A stretch of 63,055 nucleotides of DNA. Source: Bacteroidales bacterium (GTDB lineage: Bacteria > Bacteroidota > Bacteroidia > Bacteroidales > Marinilabiliaceae). The notes beneath the pieces were generated by a model, which did not search any database, had not been told where the DNA came from, and saw only the letters and a program-made list of their open reading frames with translations. A program made the position numbers and the translations under genes. Below are positions 43,908-51,827 of the stretch, piece by piece (within the stretch, counting starts at the first letter, position 1; each line of letters begins with the position of its first letter). The stretch lies in the NCBI GenBank assembly GCA_017417385.1, contig JAFPZF010000018.1, forward strand, positions 1 to 63,055, given 5' to 3'.

Positions 43908-46124
43908 CTAACTGTTCGCATACGAGTGCAGACCGCCGAGTAGGAAGTTGACCCCGAAGTATGTCATCAGGACGCTCAAAAATGCTACTACGAGATACAC
44001 ATGCAGAACTCTGCTCCGCCTGAACATCGGCAGGCTCTCTCCGTGCAGCGGCACGGCATACACCATCATTGTTATCAGCGCCCACGTCTCCTTGGGGTCC
44101 CATCCCCAATACCTGCCCCACGACTGGTTCGCCCAGACTGCTCCTATGAAGATCCCGGCTGTCAAGAGGAATACTGCCGGCGTCAGCATCAGTCTGCTCA
44201 CCTGCCCGAGAGCCTCGACCTTGCCCTCGTTTCGCCCTCCGCGCCCGACGACCATCGCCGTCACGCCGTTTATCATCATCAACGCCAACAGGCTGTAAGC
44301 CACCATTATGACGCACACGTGTAGGCTGAGCAACGGCGACGAGAGCACCGGCATCAGGTTCGTTATCTGCGGATTGCTCTCCCCCATCATGGACACCATC
44401 ATGCTGAGCCCTGCTATCAACAATCCGAACGGCTGTATCAAGACGAACTTCCTCGACAACGCCAACGTCACTCCCAACGTGACTATCGCCATGAATTGCA
44501 TGGTCTCATGCCCGTTCGCCAGCGGCACATGCCCGCCTGCTATCCATCTCAACACGAACAGCCCCATCGTATAAGCCGTCAGCAGTCCGACTATTGCGCT
44601 GACTGTCACCCTTGTCGCCTTCGAGATTCCCTTGTCTCCTGCCCATCTTACTGTGTACCAGACGAGAAGCACCAATGACGCCATTACTGTCACTATCCCG
44701 ACTTCCTTGGTCTTGCTCATCTTTAGATACGCCCGTTCCGACGCGACTCTCACTGCGCTCGGGAGCTCGCCCCCTGCCTCCTTGACCTGATATTTCGCTA
44801 TCTTCCCGACGATGTACCGGAGTCTCTCGCTGTCGCCTCTCTCTATCTCCTCACCGACGATACTCATCGCCCGCCTGACAAAGATGAACTGATCCTGCGG
44901 CATCTCAGCCGGGAGGTTGTCACTGCTGCTGTACCACGCTACTCCACCACCCTGCTTGTACGGGAAGATTTTTGTCATTCTCCCCTCTATCAGCATCTTG
45001 AAGACTCCGACTCTCTCGTCCGCCTCCTCTATCGACCGCGCTCTCTTGTCGCTCGCTCCGCGTCCTCCACGTCCTATCTTCCTGAGCTCCCCGTCGAGTT
45101 TATAGTCTCCCCCGCGTCCGAAGAAGTCTTCATACGAGACTTTCTTCCCTGTCTTCCCCAGTATCTCCGCCACCTCTGCCGAGACTTTTATTATCTCTGC
45201 CTTAGCCCACTCCTGTGGCTCTGTCATTATGCCGACGTATATCTGGTTCGACGTCTGCCCGCCTACGCTCGCCTTGCCTGTTATCTTGACGACGACGTCC
45301 CTTGCGACGCTCTCTAGCGGACTCACTCTCCCGTTATGATACGCCATCAGCCTGCAGATGCTGTCCGCATCCGCTGCCCCGACGGTCTCCGGCAGTTGGT
45401 CGACACGCCCGCAACTGCTCATCGCTATGCCGATAGCCAACGCCCCCAATACGCTGCTCCGCCGGACTTCTCTTATGGCTCTCCTGAATCCTCCTTCTTT
45501 CGATAGTAAGACCATCAGCATGCTTATAGCCAACAGTCCATATCCGGCATACGTGAGTCCTATGCCTATCGGGTCATGCGTCATCGAGAGATACGTGCCT
45601 CTCTCGTCCTCGTCATAGCCTGACTGGTACAGTCTATATGTCTTGTGCTCGCCTATCTTGTTCATCGAGACTCGTATCTGTCTCTCCCCATCTACTGTTA
45701 TGCAACTGACGTAGTCCCTGTGAGATACGGTCCCGGCATACCTCTCTATCGAGAAACTGTCAAGCCGCAGGCTGAACGGGAGCTCTATCTCCCCTCCATC
45801 CTCTGTCTCGCATTTCGTGACGGTCTCCCCTGCCCTGACGTGGATTCTCCCGCTCTCGCTCAAGACGTGCGTCGCCAGCGCACCAAGCAGGATGAGCAGG
45901 AAGGAGACGTGAAGCAAGAAAACCGTCACCCGCCTGTTCATCTTCTGCTTTAGCATGTACGCCAGGGCACTCACGGCAAGTATTGCCCACAGCGCACAAA
46001 ACCACGCTGATGTGTATATCCCTGTCTCGCCGGTCACCTTCTCGACTATCGTCGCTCCTGCCATGCTGACGACTACCGAGACGTACGCCCCGAGAGCTAC
46101 TACTCCTATTGTCTTTCCTCTCAT
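43908..46124 (-). CDS. system II cytochrome c biogenesis protein, ResB-CcsA fusion
   Basis: A 738-residue inner-membrane protein combining a ResB/CcsB-like N-terminal part (helices near 5-25, 40-60, 68-88, periplasmic region with FSLRLDSFSIERYAGT, helix about 190-210) and a CcsA C-terminal part of about eight helices. CcsA's haem-handling WWD segment is clear: NQSWGRYWGWDPKETWAL (about 660-677). It delivers and attaches haem to CXXCH cytochromes at the outer face of the membrane. It lies behind the gene of a CXXCH di-haem protein, which would be its client, with a repeat element between them. Confidence 0.93.
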   Translation of the reverse strand: MRGKTIGVVALGAYVSVVVSMAGATIVEKVTGETGIYTSAWFCALWAILAVSALAYMLKQKMNRRVTVFLLHVSFLLILLGALATHVLSESGRIHVRAGETVTKCETEDGGEIELPFSLRLDSFSIERYAGTVSHRDYVSCITVDGERQIRVSMNKIGEHKTYRLYQSGYDEDERGTYLSMTHDPIGIGLTYAGYGLLAISMLMVLLSKEGGFRRAIREVRRSSVLGALAIGIAMSSCGRVDQLPETVGAADADSICRLMAYHNGRVSPLESVARDVVVKITGKASVGGQTSNQIYVGIMTEPQEWAKAEIIKVSAEVAEILGKTGKKVSYEDFFGRGGDYKLDGELRKIGRGGRGASDKRARSIEEADERVGVFKMLIEGRMTKIFPYKQGGGVAWYSSSDNLPAEMPQDQFIFVRRAMSIVGEEIERGDSERLRYIVGKIAKYQVKEAGGELPSAVRVASERAYLKMSKTKEVGIVTVMASLVLLVWYTVRWAGDKGISKATRVTVSAIVGLLTAYTMGLFVLRWIAGGHVPLANGHETMQFMAIVTLGVTLALSRKFVLIQPFGLLIAGLSMMVSMMGESNPQITNLMPVLSSPLLSLHVCVIMVAYSLLALMMINGVTAMVVGRGGRNEGKVEALGQVSRLMLTPAVFLLTAGIFIGAVWANQSWGRYWGWDPKETWALITMMVYAVPLHGESLPMFRRSRVLHVYLVVAFLSVLMTYFGVNFLLGGLHSYANS

Positions 46125-46172
46125 GTTGTTGTCTATGTCGCTTCCCTTCTGCTTCCCTCTCGCTTTTCCCGA

Positions 46173-46192
46173 GGGAACTTCTAGAAATTAGA
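46173..46192. repeat. isolated element terminus
   Basis: GGGAACTTCTAGAAATTAGA, a half copy of the terminal repeat just outside the larger element at 46210-46469. Confidence 0.6.
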
Positions 46193-46209
46193 TTATTATG
46201 CCTTGTCAT

Positions 46210-46469
46210 GGGGGCTTCTAGAAATTAGATTTTTCAAGGCTTGCGAGTTTTTGAATACCGGAGTGTACTGTAGGAAACCTTTCGATTAAGCGAGTGCAAT
46301 GGAGCTTGCTCCAATTGCCGAGCGCGAGAAAGGTCAGCGCAGCTACATGAGGATTTCAAAAATGAGCGTAACATTCCGATTAAGCGAGAGAAATGGAGCT
46401 TGCTCCAATTTCCGAGCGTGAGGAATGAAGGCATCGCCAACGCAGAAAAAGCAATTTATAGAAGTCCCC
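46210..46469 (-). mobile_element. terminal-inverted-repeat element, copy 3
   Basis: Read on the minus strand it starts GGGGACTTCTATAAATTGC directly after the stop codon of the di-haem peroxidase gene and ends AATTTCTAGAAGCCCCC. Inside are two GGAGCAAGCTCC hairpins, TCGCTTAATCG repeats and the AGCTGCGCTGACC module also seen in copy 2. Orientation relative to the upstream gene is the same as in copies 1 and 2. No gene, and no target duplication I can see. Confidence 0.75.
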
Positions 46470-48095
46470 CTATATTGCGTCTATGAACGCTACCAGCGCC
46501 TCCCTCTCCTCCTTATTTAGCTTCCTGAATCGCTCAACAGCCCATCGTGCATCGCTCTCCTTGTTCCCGTGCCACATTATCGCCTCTATGACGTTCTTCG
46601 CCCTGCAGTCGTGGAGTCTGTCCTCCCTTCCCGTGCATAGCTTGCTGAGCCCTCGCCCCCATAGCGGCGTCGTCCTGCACCATCCCGTCCTGATGTCGTT
46701 CTCCATGTAGAGCTTGTGCTGGACCATGTCTGTATATGGCCATATTGTCTGCTTCGGATACCTCGGCATGTTGCTGTTGTTGCAGAGTCCGTTGTTCGGG
46801 TCCTGGACGTCGTCGTCACCGGTCGTCCAGCTTGGCCTGTGGCACGTCGCACAGCCTATCTCCCTGAATATCTGATGCCCCTTCTTGATCTGCGGATTGT
46901 CGAGGTTCCTCGCCGCCGGGACTGCCAGTCCCCTGTGCCATACCATGAAGTTCACGAAGTCCGCATCTGCCATCTCTGCCTCCGCGACGTTCTTTCCCTC
47001 CTTGTCTTTGCCCATGAGGTAGTGGTATATGTCCTCCTCGACTGTCCCATACTTCTTCTCGTTGGGGAAGTACGTGTAGAAGTCTTTCTGGACGTCTGGG
47101 TCCTTCGACGCTGTCTCGGCGTATGCCGCCGTCATGTAGTGATACTTCCTGTCTCTCCTCGTGACGTTCGTGATGTTCCATACTGCGTTAGCCCCAGGCC
47201 CGTCCGCCAGGCTGCTCCTCGTCAGTGCGTATGTGTAGCGCTTGACTCTAGCGACTCCGTCGAGTCCTTTATACATCGACGCCCAGTCTCCGCCTGCCCA
47301 TATAGCTGGGTTAAGCTTGACCCTGCCCGCCTTCTCGTATTTCAGATACTGCGCCTTGATAGAGTCGTCGGGTATCGCGTCGAGTAGCCCCGTGCCATAT
47401 ATGCCTATGGTGCTCTCTAGTCTTACCCCGACCTCGCTGACTGGTATCTCGCCCCTGCTCGATAATAGCGGGACGTAATACGCTGTCTCGGGTATGGTCA
47501 CCTCTGGGTACGTCAGCTCATAGCTCTCGCCGTCGTCAAAGGTGTTACCCCACTCGTCTGTGTACTGTTTCCACTCTATCTTGATCTGGCTCTCGTCTAT
47601 AGGGGCCTTGAACGGCGGGACGGCCTTGGTCTGTGGCATGCCCGTCAGGGATGTTAGGTACCCGTCGGTCTGCTTGTCATAGACGACGAGCAGATACCCG
47701 TTCCCCATGTCGCTCGCCTTATATCTCTCCATCTTCTTTCCATGCCCATACGCGGGATGGCAGTATAGGCACCCGCTCCTGATGTATAGCGGACCGAGAC
47801 CCGTGAAGGCCCCACTCTCGTTGGTGTTGAAATCCCTCTCGAAGAAGTACTCCCCGAACTGGAACGCCTGCCCGAATCCCTGCTGCTCGACGGCTGGCGT
47901 GGGCTGCTCGTACGCACTCGCCCCGACTACGAAGCTCGTCCCGAGCTTGCCTCCCGTATACGTCTCCTCGCCTGTGTTTATCTCTATCGACTCCCACTCC
48001 GCCGGATACTGCGACGTTTTTACGTCGTCGTCACTACAGGACGCCATCAGTACCATTGCTGCCGCTGTCGCCCATATTGCGCTCGTTTTTCTCAT
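46470..48095 (-). CDS. di-haem peroxidase-like (thiol oxidoreductase, COG3488) lipoprotein
   Basis: A 541-residue exported protein with signal peptide ending LMASC (Cys20). Two c-type haem motifs are present: CLYCH at 109-113 and CATCH at about 412-418, with surrounding text GLGPLYIRSG and GHQIFREIG typical of the di-haem oxidoreductive peroxidase/COG3488 family. In many genomes this family is encoded with imelysin and porin-like genes, as here, and is thought to take part in iron acquisition. Haem attachment would need the CcsBA protein encoded downstream. The stop codon touches the inserted element. Confidence 0.92.
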   Translation of the reverse strand: MRKTSAIWATAAAMVLMASCSDDDVKTSQYPAEWESIEINTGEETYTGGKLGTSFVVGASAYEQPTPAVEQQGFGQAFQFGEYFFERDFNTNESGAFTGLGPLYIRSGCLYCHPAYGHGKKMERYKASDMGNGYLLVVYDKQTDGYLTSLTGMPQTKAVPPFKAPIDESQIKIEWKQYTDEWGNTFDDGESYELTYPEVTIPETAYYVPLLSSRGEIPVSEVGVRLESTIGIYGTGLLDAIPDDSIKAQYLKYEKAGRVKLNPAIWAGGDWASMYKGLDGVARVKRYTYALTRSSLADGPGANAVWNITNVTRRDRKYHYMTAAYAETASKDPDVQKDFYTYFPNEKKYGTVEEDIYHYLMGKDKEGKNVAEAEMADADFVNFMVWHRGLAVPAARNLDNPQIKKGHQIFREIGCATCHRPSWTTGDDDVQDPNNGLCNNSNMPRYPKQTIWPYTDMVQHKLYMENDIRTGWCRTTPLWGRGLSKLCTGREDRLHDCRAKNVIEAIMWHGNKESDARWAVERFRKLNKEEREALVAFIDAI

Positions 48096-48130
48096 GTTTA
48101 TATCTGTTTGGGTTTATCTTCCTACGGCTA

Positions 48131-48164
48131 AGTCACTAAGCGCGTTTTCCCGCGCCTAGTGACT
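48131..48164. terminator. hairpin between imelysin and di-haem genes
   Basis: AGTCACTAAGCGCG and CGCGCCTAGTGACT form a 14-bp stem with one mismatch and a 6-base loop. No T-run follows, so it may lower read-through or stabilise the upstream mRNA rather than stop transcription. Confidence 0.6.
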
Positions 48165-48217
48165 GCCAACAATCTTATAACTATTCTTTTTTGTCGTCTG
48201 TCGTCTCTGCTTAAGTC

Positions 48218-49432
48218 CTACTCCCTAAGCTTCTCTATCATCTTGTCTATAGCCTCCTCCAGAGGGTCAAGACCTTCCATAGCCGCCCTCGCACTCTCGT
48301 CGGTGTAGTTGAGCACGAACGGCGCCTTCATCGCTGCTATCTTCGCCAGCGCACTGACGAGCGCGGTGTTGACGTCCTTCATGGCCTCCGTATGCGTCAG
48401 CATACCGTATGCGTTAAGAGACTTCGCGACGCTCGCTGCCTTGTCTATCTGCGCCCCGTCTGTTATCTCCATCGTACCATAGATGGCATGTACACAGCTG
48501 ATGATGTTGTCATAGAAGTCCTGTATGGAGTTGTACGAGAACGGGCTCTCGATGTACTCTGTGTTCGTGCCCTCTACTGCCGAGCCTATCTTCGCATCCC
48601 TGACCTCGCCGATGATGTCGTTAGCACCCTCGAGTATCTGGACGAGGGCTATCGTCGGACTCTTATACCTCGACCCTGCCTTGCCTGCGTTCTTGAACTC
48701 CTCGCCATAGTTCGAGAGGCCGAACTCGTTCTTCTCGCTGTCATAGTACTCGCCGTCCTCCAATATCTCGAGGTGGCTCTTCGCTATCTTGTTCTCTGCC
48801 CTCCACGACGCCTCAAGTCTGCACGACGAGAGGAACAAGTCCTCAGAGACTGCCTGCAGGAAGAACAGCTCGTCGTCTGTTATCTCCTCTACGTTCCTCG
48901 CCTGCCCATTGGCAAAGATGACATACTCCATGGCATGAAATCCTGTCAGGTTCTGGCTCGTCACGACGCTCTCTATCACGATCGCCGAGTCCTTCGCCGC
49001 CTTCTCAGACTTGCTGAAGTTCGCCATCATCTGGTTGAACGCCGTCTGGTCAAATGGCCATGTGTCGATGTGCGGGTCTATCGAGTAGTCCGCTGCCGCT
49101 CCAAATAGGAACGCCTCGCTCCACTCCCAATACTTCCTCGCCCTCTTCCACTCGTCACACACCTTCTGCAGGTTCACCTGTGTCTTGCTCTCGCTGAGCT
49201 TCTCGACGTCGTCCATCAGCGTCTCCGCACTGTTCGCAAGGCTGTTGTACGTCTTGAAGACTACGTTGTCTACGTAGTTGTCAAGAATTCCCGCAGCATT
49301 TATGGCTACGTCCTGCGCCGTCCAGCCATTATTCTCGTTGTCATCGTCATCGTCTTTGCAAGACGTCATCCCGCCTGCGACTATCGCCCCGAGCATCATC
49401 ATGCCCGCCAGGCTCTTCCATGTCTTTTGCAT
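48218..49432 (-). CDS. imelysin-family iron-regulated lipoprotein
   Basis: A 404-residue imelysin-like protein (M75 family). The signal peptide ends GGMTSC (Cys25) followed by an Asp-rich stretch. The family's GxHxxE motif is GFHAMEYVIF (about 165-174), and the helical core shows VCDEWKRARKYWEWSEAFLF and IDTWPFDQTAFNQMM. Imelysins resemble EfeO-type proteins and are iron-regulated; peptidase activity is doubtful for the family. It sits between the porin and the di-haem protein genes in one direction, consistent with a joint iron or haem role at the envelope. Confidence 0.93.
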   Translation of the reverse strand: MQKTWKSLAGMMMLGAIVAGGMTSCKDDDDDNENNGWTAQDVAINAAGILDNYVDNVVFKTYNSLANSAETLMDDVEKLSESKTQVNLQKVCDEWKRARKYWEWSEAFLFGAAADYSIDPHIDTWPFDQTAFNQMMANFSKSEKAAKDSAIVIESVVTSQNLTGFHAMEYVIFANGQARNVEEITDDELFFLQAVSEDLFLSSCRLEASWRAENKIAKSHLEILEDGEYYDSEKNEFGLSNYGEEFKNAGKAGSRYKSPTIALVQILEGANDIIGEVRDAKIGSAVEGTNTEYIESPFSYNSIQDFYDNIISCVHAIYGTMEITDGAQIDKAASVAKSLNAYGMLTHTEAMKDVNTALVSALAKIAAMKAPFVLNYTDESARAAMEGLDPLEEAIDKMIEKLRE

Positions 49433-49493
49433 TGTATATTATTTTGTTATTGTTTTCTTTATTAGGACTTCTTCGTTAGAGGCTTCTTCGTTA

Positions 49494-49514
49494 GGAACTT
49501 CTAGAAATTAGGGG
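49494..49514. repeat. isolated element terminus after the porin gene
   Basis: GGAACTTCTAGAAATTAGGGG, a single terminal-repeat-like site five bases past the porin stop codon; preceded by a doubled GGCTTCTTCGTTAG-like text. Confidence 0.5.
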
Positions 49515-49519
49515 TTATC

Positions 49520-50833
49520 TTACTTAAACCACCCGCTATAGGCTATCCCCATAGATAGGCTCGGCTCGTCGTTATACGGGCTCTCGAACATCCTCTTCGA
49601 CCACTCGCACTTGACGACTATCTCCTTCATCGGCTGATAGTTGACTCCGAATGCCATGACTCTCTTCTCACACCATGCGTACGTGCTCTTCGTGTTCCCC
49701 TTCCTCATCCCGTTGTAATACTCATACCTCCCGAATACTACTAGGCTCTGATTGTTCGCCCTCATACGCTCACTGCCGCTCAAGACGTTATACCCTATCT
49801 CTCCGCCTGCCGTCATCGCATCACTGCCGACGGGCTGATGCTTGCTCGGACTTCCGTCCTGTCCCGTGTGCTTCGGGAAACTGTTGTTGAACTTCGATAT
49901 CTCGCTCGCATCACTCAGGTGCGCCCAGTCGAAGTTTCCCCTCGCTATGACTCCGCCTTTCTTCAGTCTGAAATCTACGGTGCCTATCTTTAGCGCCCCC
50001 TCGACTCCGTCATAGTTCGTCCCTATCTTCCTCAATGTGTTTCTGAACGTCCGCCCTGCATACCCAGACACGCTCAATGTTAGTCCTGGTATGGAGTTGT
50101 TATCGACTCGTACCGCCGCCGCATACTTGTTCCCTATCTTGAACTCATACGCGCTCGTCGCCCCGTAATGTACGAAGCAGTCCGCACCAAACCTCTCACT
50201 GTCGAGCCCCGGCAGGAACTGCACCTCATACTTCCATTTCCCGACTCTCCCATATATGCTGACTCCGACCTGATGCCACGTGCATGGGAATAGCGTCATC
50301 TCTCCCTCCGGCCTATATACGGTGAAGAACTCTGTCGGCATGTGGTGCGCGTTCGTCGCACCGACGGGGACGACTATCTCGCCCGCCCTCAATACTATCT
50401 CTTTGCAAAACGTCTTCTCGATCCAGAACTGCTCGAGCGCTACCTCTCCGCCCTTCTCTGTCTCCGCCTCATACTCCCCGCTCTCGTCCGCATCCACCTC
50501 GACCGCACTTTCCGTCCCTCCATGCTCGAACTCTATCTCCATCCCGGTCTTCCATCCCCTCCCGAAGTCATACCCGAGGTTCAAGACTACGTGCGGCAAG
50601 TCAAACCTCCCGTGGCTGTCGTCATCCTTATACTGCTCCGGAAACTTATACCTGTTGAAATGGTCGGAATAGAAATTCCTGCTCATCACTGCCTCTCCAT
50701 ACCCTCCTATGCTCAGCCTGCTTATGGCCTTCTGTATCGGCGTCAGCCGTGTGCTGTCTACCTGTGCCGCCATGTCGCTCGCCATGCCTGCCGTCATCGT
50801 GGCTGCGAGGATTATACCTAACTTACTTTTCAC
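49520..50833 (-). CDS. outer-membrane beta-barrel porin
   Basis: A 437-residue outer-membrane protein. A signal peptide ending DMAAQ (about 1-23) is followed by alternating polar/hydrophobic strands of a barrel, for example LSIGGYGEAVMSRNF, FDLPHVVLNLGYDFGRGWKT, VEFEHGG-like text and RAGEIVVPVGATNAHH, and it ends in an aromatic strand, SMGIAYSGWFK. It belongs with the phosphate-selective/OprP-like or DUF-type porins of Bacteroidetes. As first gene of the porin-imelysin-di-haem group it probably supplies the outer-membrane step. A -7-like TAATTTTG lies at 50864-50857 on its strand. Confidence 0.85.
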   Translation of the reverse strand: MKSKLGIILAATMTAGMASDMAAQVDSTRLTPIQKAISRLSIGGYGEAVMSRNFYSDHFNRYKFPEQYKDDDSHGRFDLPHVVLNLGYDFGRGWKTGMEIEFEHGGTESAVEVDADESGEYEAETEKGGEVALEQFWIEKTFCKEIVLRAGEIVVPVGATNAHHMPTEFFTVYRPEGEMTLFPCTWHQVGVSIYGRVGKWKYEVQFLPGLDSERFGADCFVHYGATSAYEFKIGNKYAAAVRVDNNSIPGLTLSVSGYAGRTFRNTLRKIGTNYDGVEGALKIGTVDFRLKKGGVIARGNFDWAHLSDASEISKFNNSFPKHTGQDGSPSKHQPVGSDAMTAGGEIGYNVLSGSERMRANNQSLVVFGRYEYYNGMRKGNTKSTYAWCEKRVMAFGVNYQPMKEIVVKCEWSKRMFESPYNDEPSLSMGIAYSGWFK

Positions 50834-50984
50834 TTCTGCTCGTTATTTTTCACGTGCAAAATTATCCCGCCCCTCCCTCTACCGAAATACACATTTCTTT
50901 CTATTATTTCCTCCTCCTTCCCCCTTTCCCTTTTTCTCAATACTCACTTATGACTATTTAGACCACATTACCTTCTTCTCCCTC

Positions 50985-51050
50985 CCCTGCGAATACCCCT
51001 CCAAACCTTCCTTTCCCCCGCCCGTGGTTAGCCCTGTATTAGACTTGATA
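50985..51050 (+). repeat. CTGCGAAT-led TTAG array
   Basis: CCTGCGAATACCCCTCC, spacer, CGCCCGTGG, then TTAGCCCTGTA and TTAGACTTGAT. It lies in the 363-base spacer between the divergent porin and XRE genes, preceded by a polypyrimidine tract. Confidence 0.7.
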
Positions 51051-51116
51051 CCCCTCCGCCCTACTGTTTCTTCCCGCTCCATTCTGTCAACGGACGCTCA
51101 TTGCGAAACCTACATT

Positions 51117-51175
51117 TTGTCAAAATCATTTTGACAAGCCTATTATTGCAGATTACAACCCGGCTACTACCTTTG
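51117..51175 (+). promoter_or_regulatory. XRE gene promoter with a perfect palindromic operator
   Basis: A TTG box (51146-51148), a 19-base spacer and TACCTTTG (51168-51175) form a textbook Bacteroidetes promoter 21 bases before the XRE start codon. The perfect palindrome TTGTCAAAAT-C-ATTTTGACAA (51117-51137) ends eight bases upstream of the -33 box. Confidence 0.8.
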
Positions 51176-51196
51176 CAGCAGTAATTATTTACGATT

Positions 51197-51817
51197 ATGA
51201 ACAAGTTTCACTTAGGTAGTCTTATTAAAGACGAAGTTTCACGACAGAAAAGGAACATAACTAAGTTTGCTGATGAGATTTCTGTCACTAGACAAAATAT
51301 ATACGACATATTCAGTAGGACGTCTACAACTACAGATTTGCTTGCAAGAATATCTAAAACCCTAAATCACAACTTCTTTCGTGATTTAGCAGATCAGTTT
51401 GACAAAGATAACGATTCTTGCTGCGACGTGTTTGATACTACTCCAGATCAGAACAGCAAGGCTGTAGCACAATTCTTCTGTGTTATACCGAACGTTCTCT
51501 CTGACCTCGGCTTCGACACAACAATTGTATTTGTTCCTCACGAAGACAAAGACATCCTTCCCGACTTTGGCTTAGGTGACTTCCCTATCTTCTTCACGAT
51601 AGGAGAATCCCTTTGGGAACGCTACAATGGTAATCCTGATAAATATCTATCGCGCGAAGTTTATGTTTCTGCTGATGGTTCCCAAAGTATAGACTTATGG
51701 GGAAGTCAAGGATGTGATAGAGTCTTTTGTGACATAAAACTTGATTATAAGTCATACGAAGAATGGCTCAATATCATGACCTTTGTCCGCGACGAGATTC
51801 TTACTCTTCTCAAATAA
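51197..51817 (+). CDS. XRE-type helix-turn-helix regulator
   Basis: A 206-residue protein. The N-terminal domain (about residues 5-68) has a lambda-repressor-like HTH: ITKFADEISVTRQNIYDIFS with a recognition helix, then TTTDLLARISKTLNHNFF. The remaining 140 residues form an unrecognised domain (PNVLSDLGFDTTIVFVPHED, GSQSIDLWGSQ), possibly a sensor. Lower GC and different codon use (AAA, ACA, TTA) set it and the next gene apart from neighbours and suggest later arrival. The palindrome upstream is a good candidate for autoregulation. Confidence 0.8.
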   Translation: MNKFHLGSLIKDEVSRQKRNITKFADEISVTRQNIYDIFSRTSTTTDLLARISKTLNHNFFRDLADQFDKDNDSCCDVFDTTPDQNSKAVAQFFCVIPNVLSDLGFDTTIVFVPHEDKDILPDFGLGDFPIFFTIGESLWERYNGNPDKYLSREVYVSADGSQSIDLWGSQGCDRVFCDIKLDYKSYEEWLNIMTFVRDEILTLLK

Positions 51818-51827
51818 ACATGATTCG

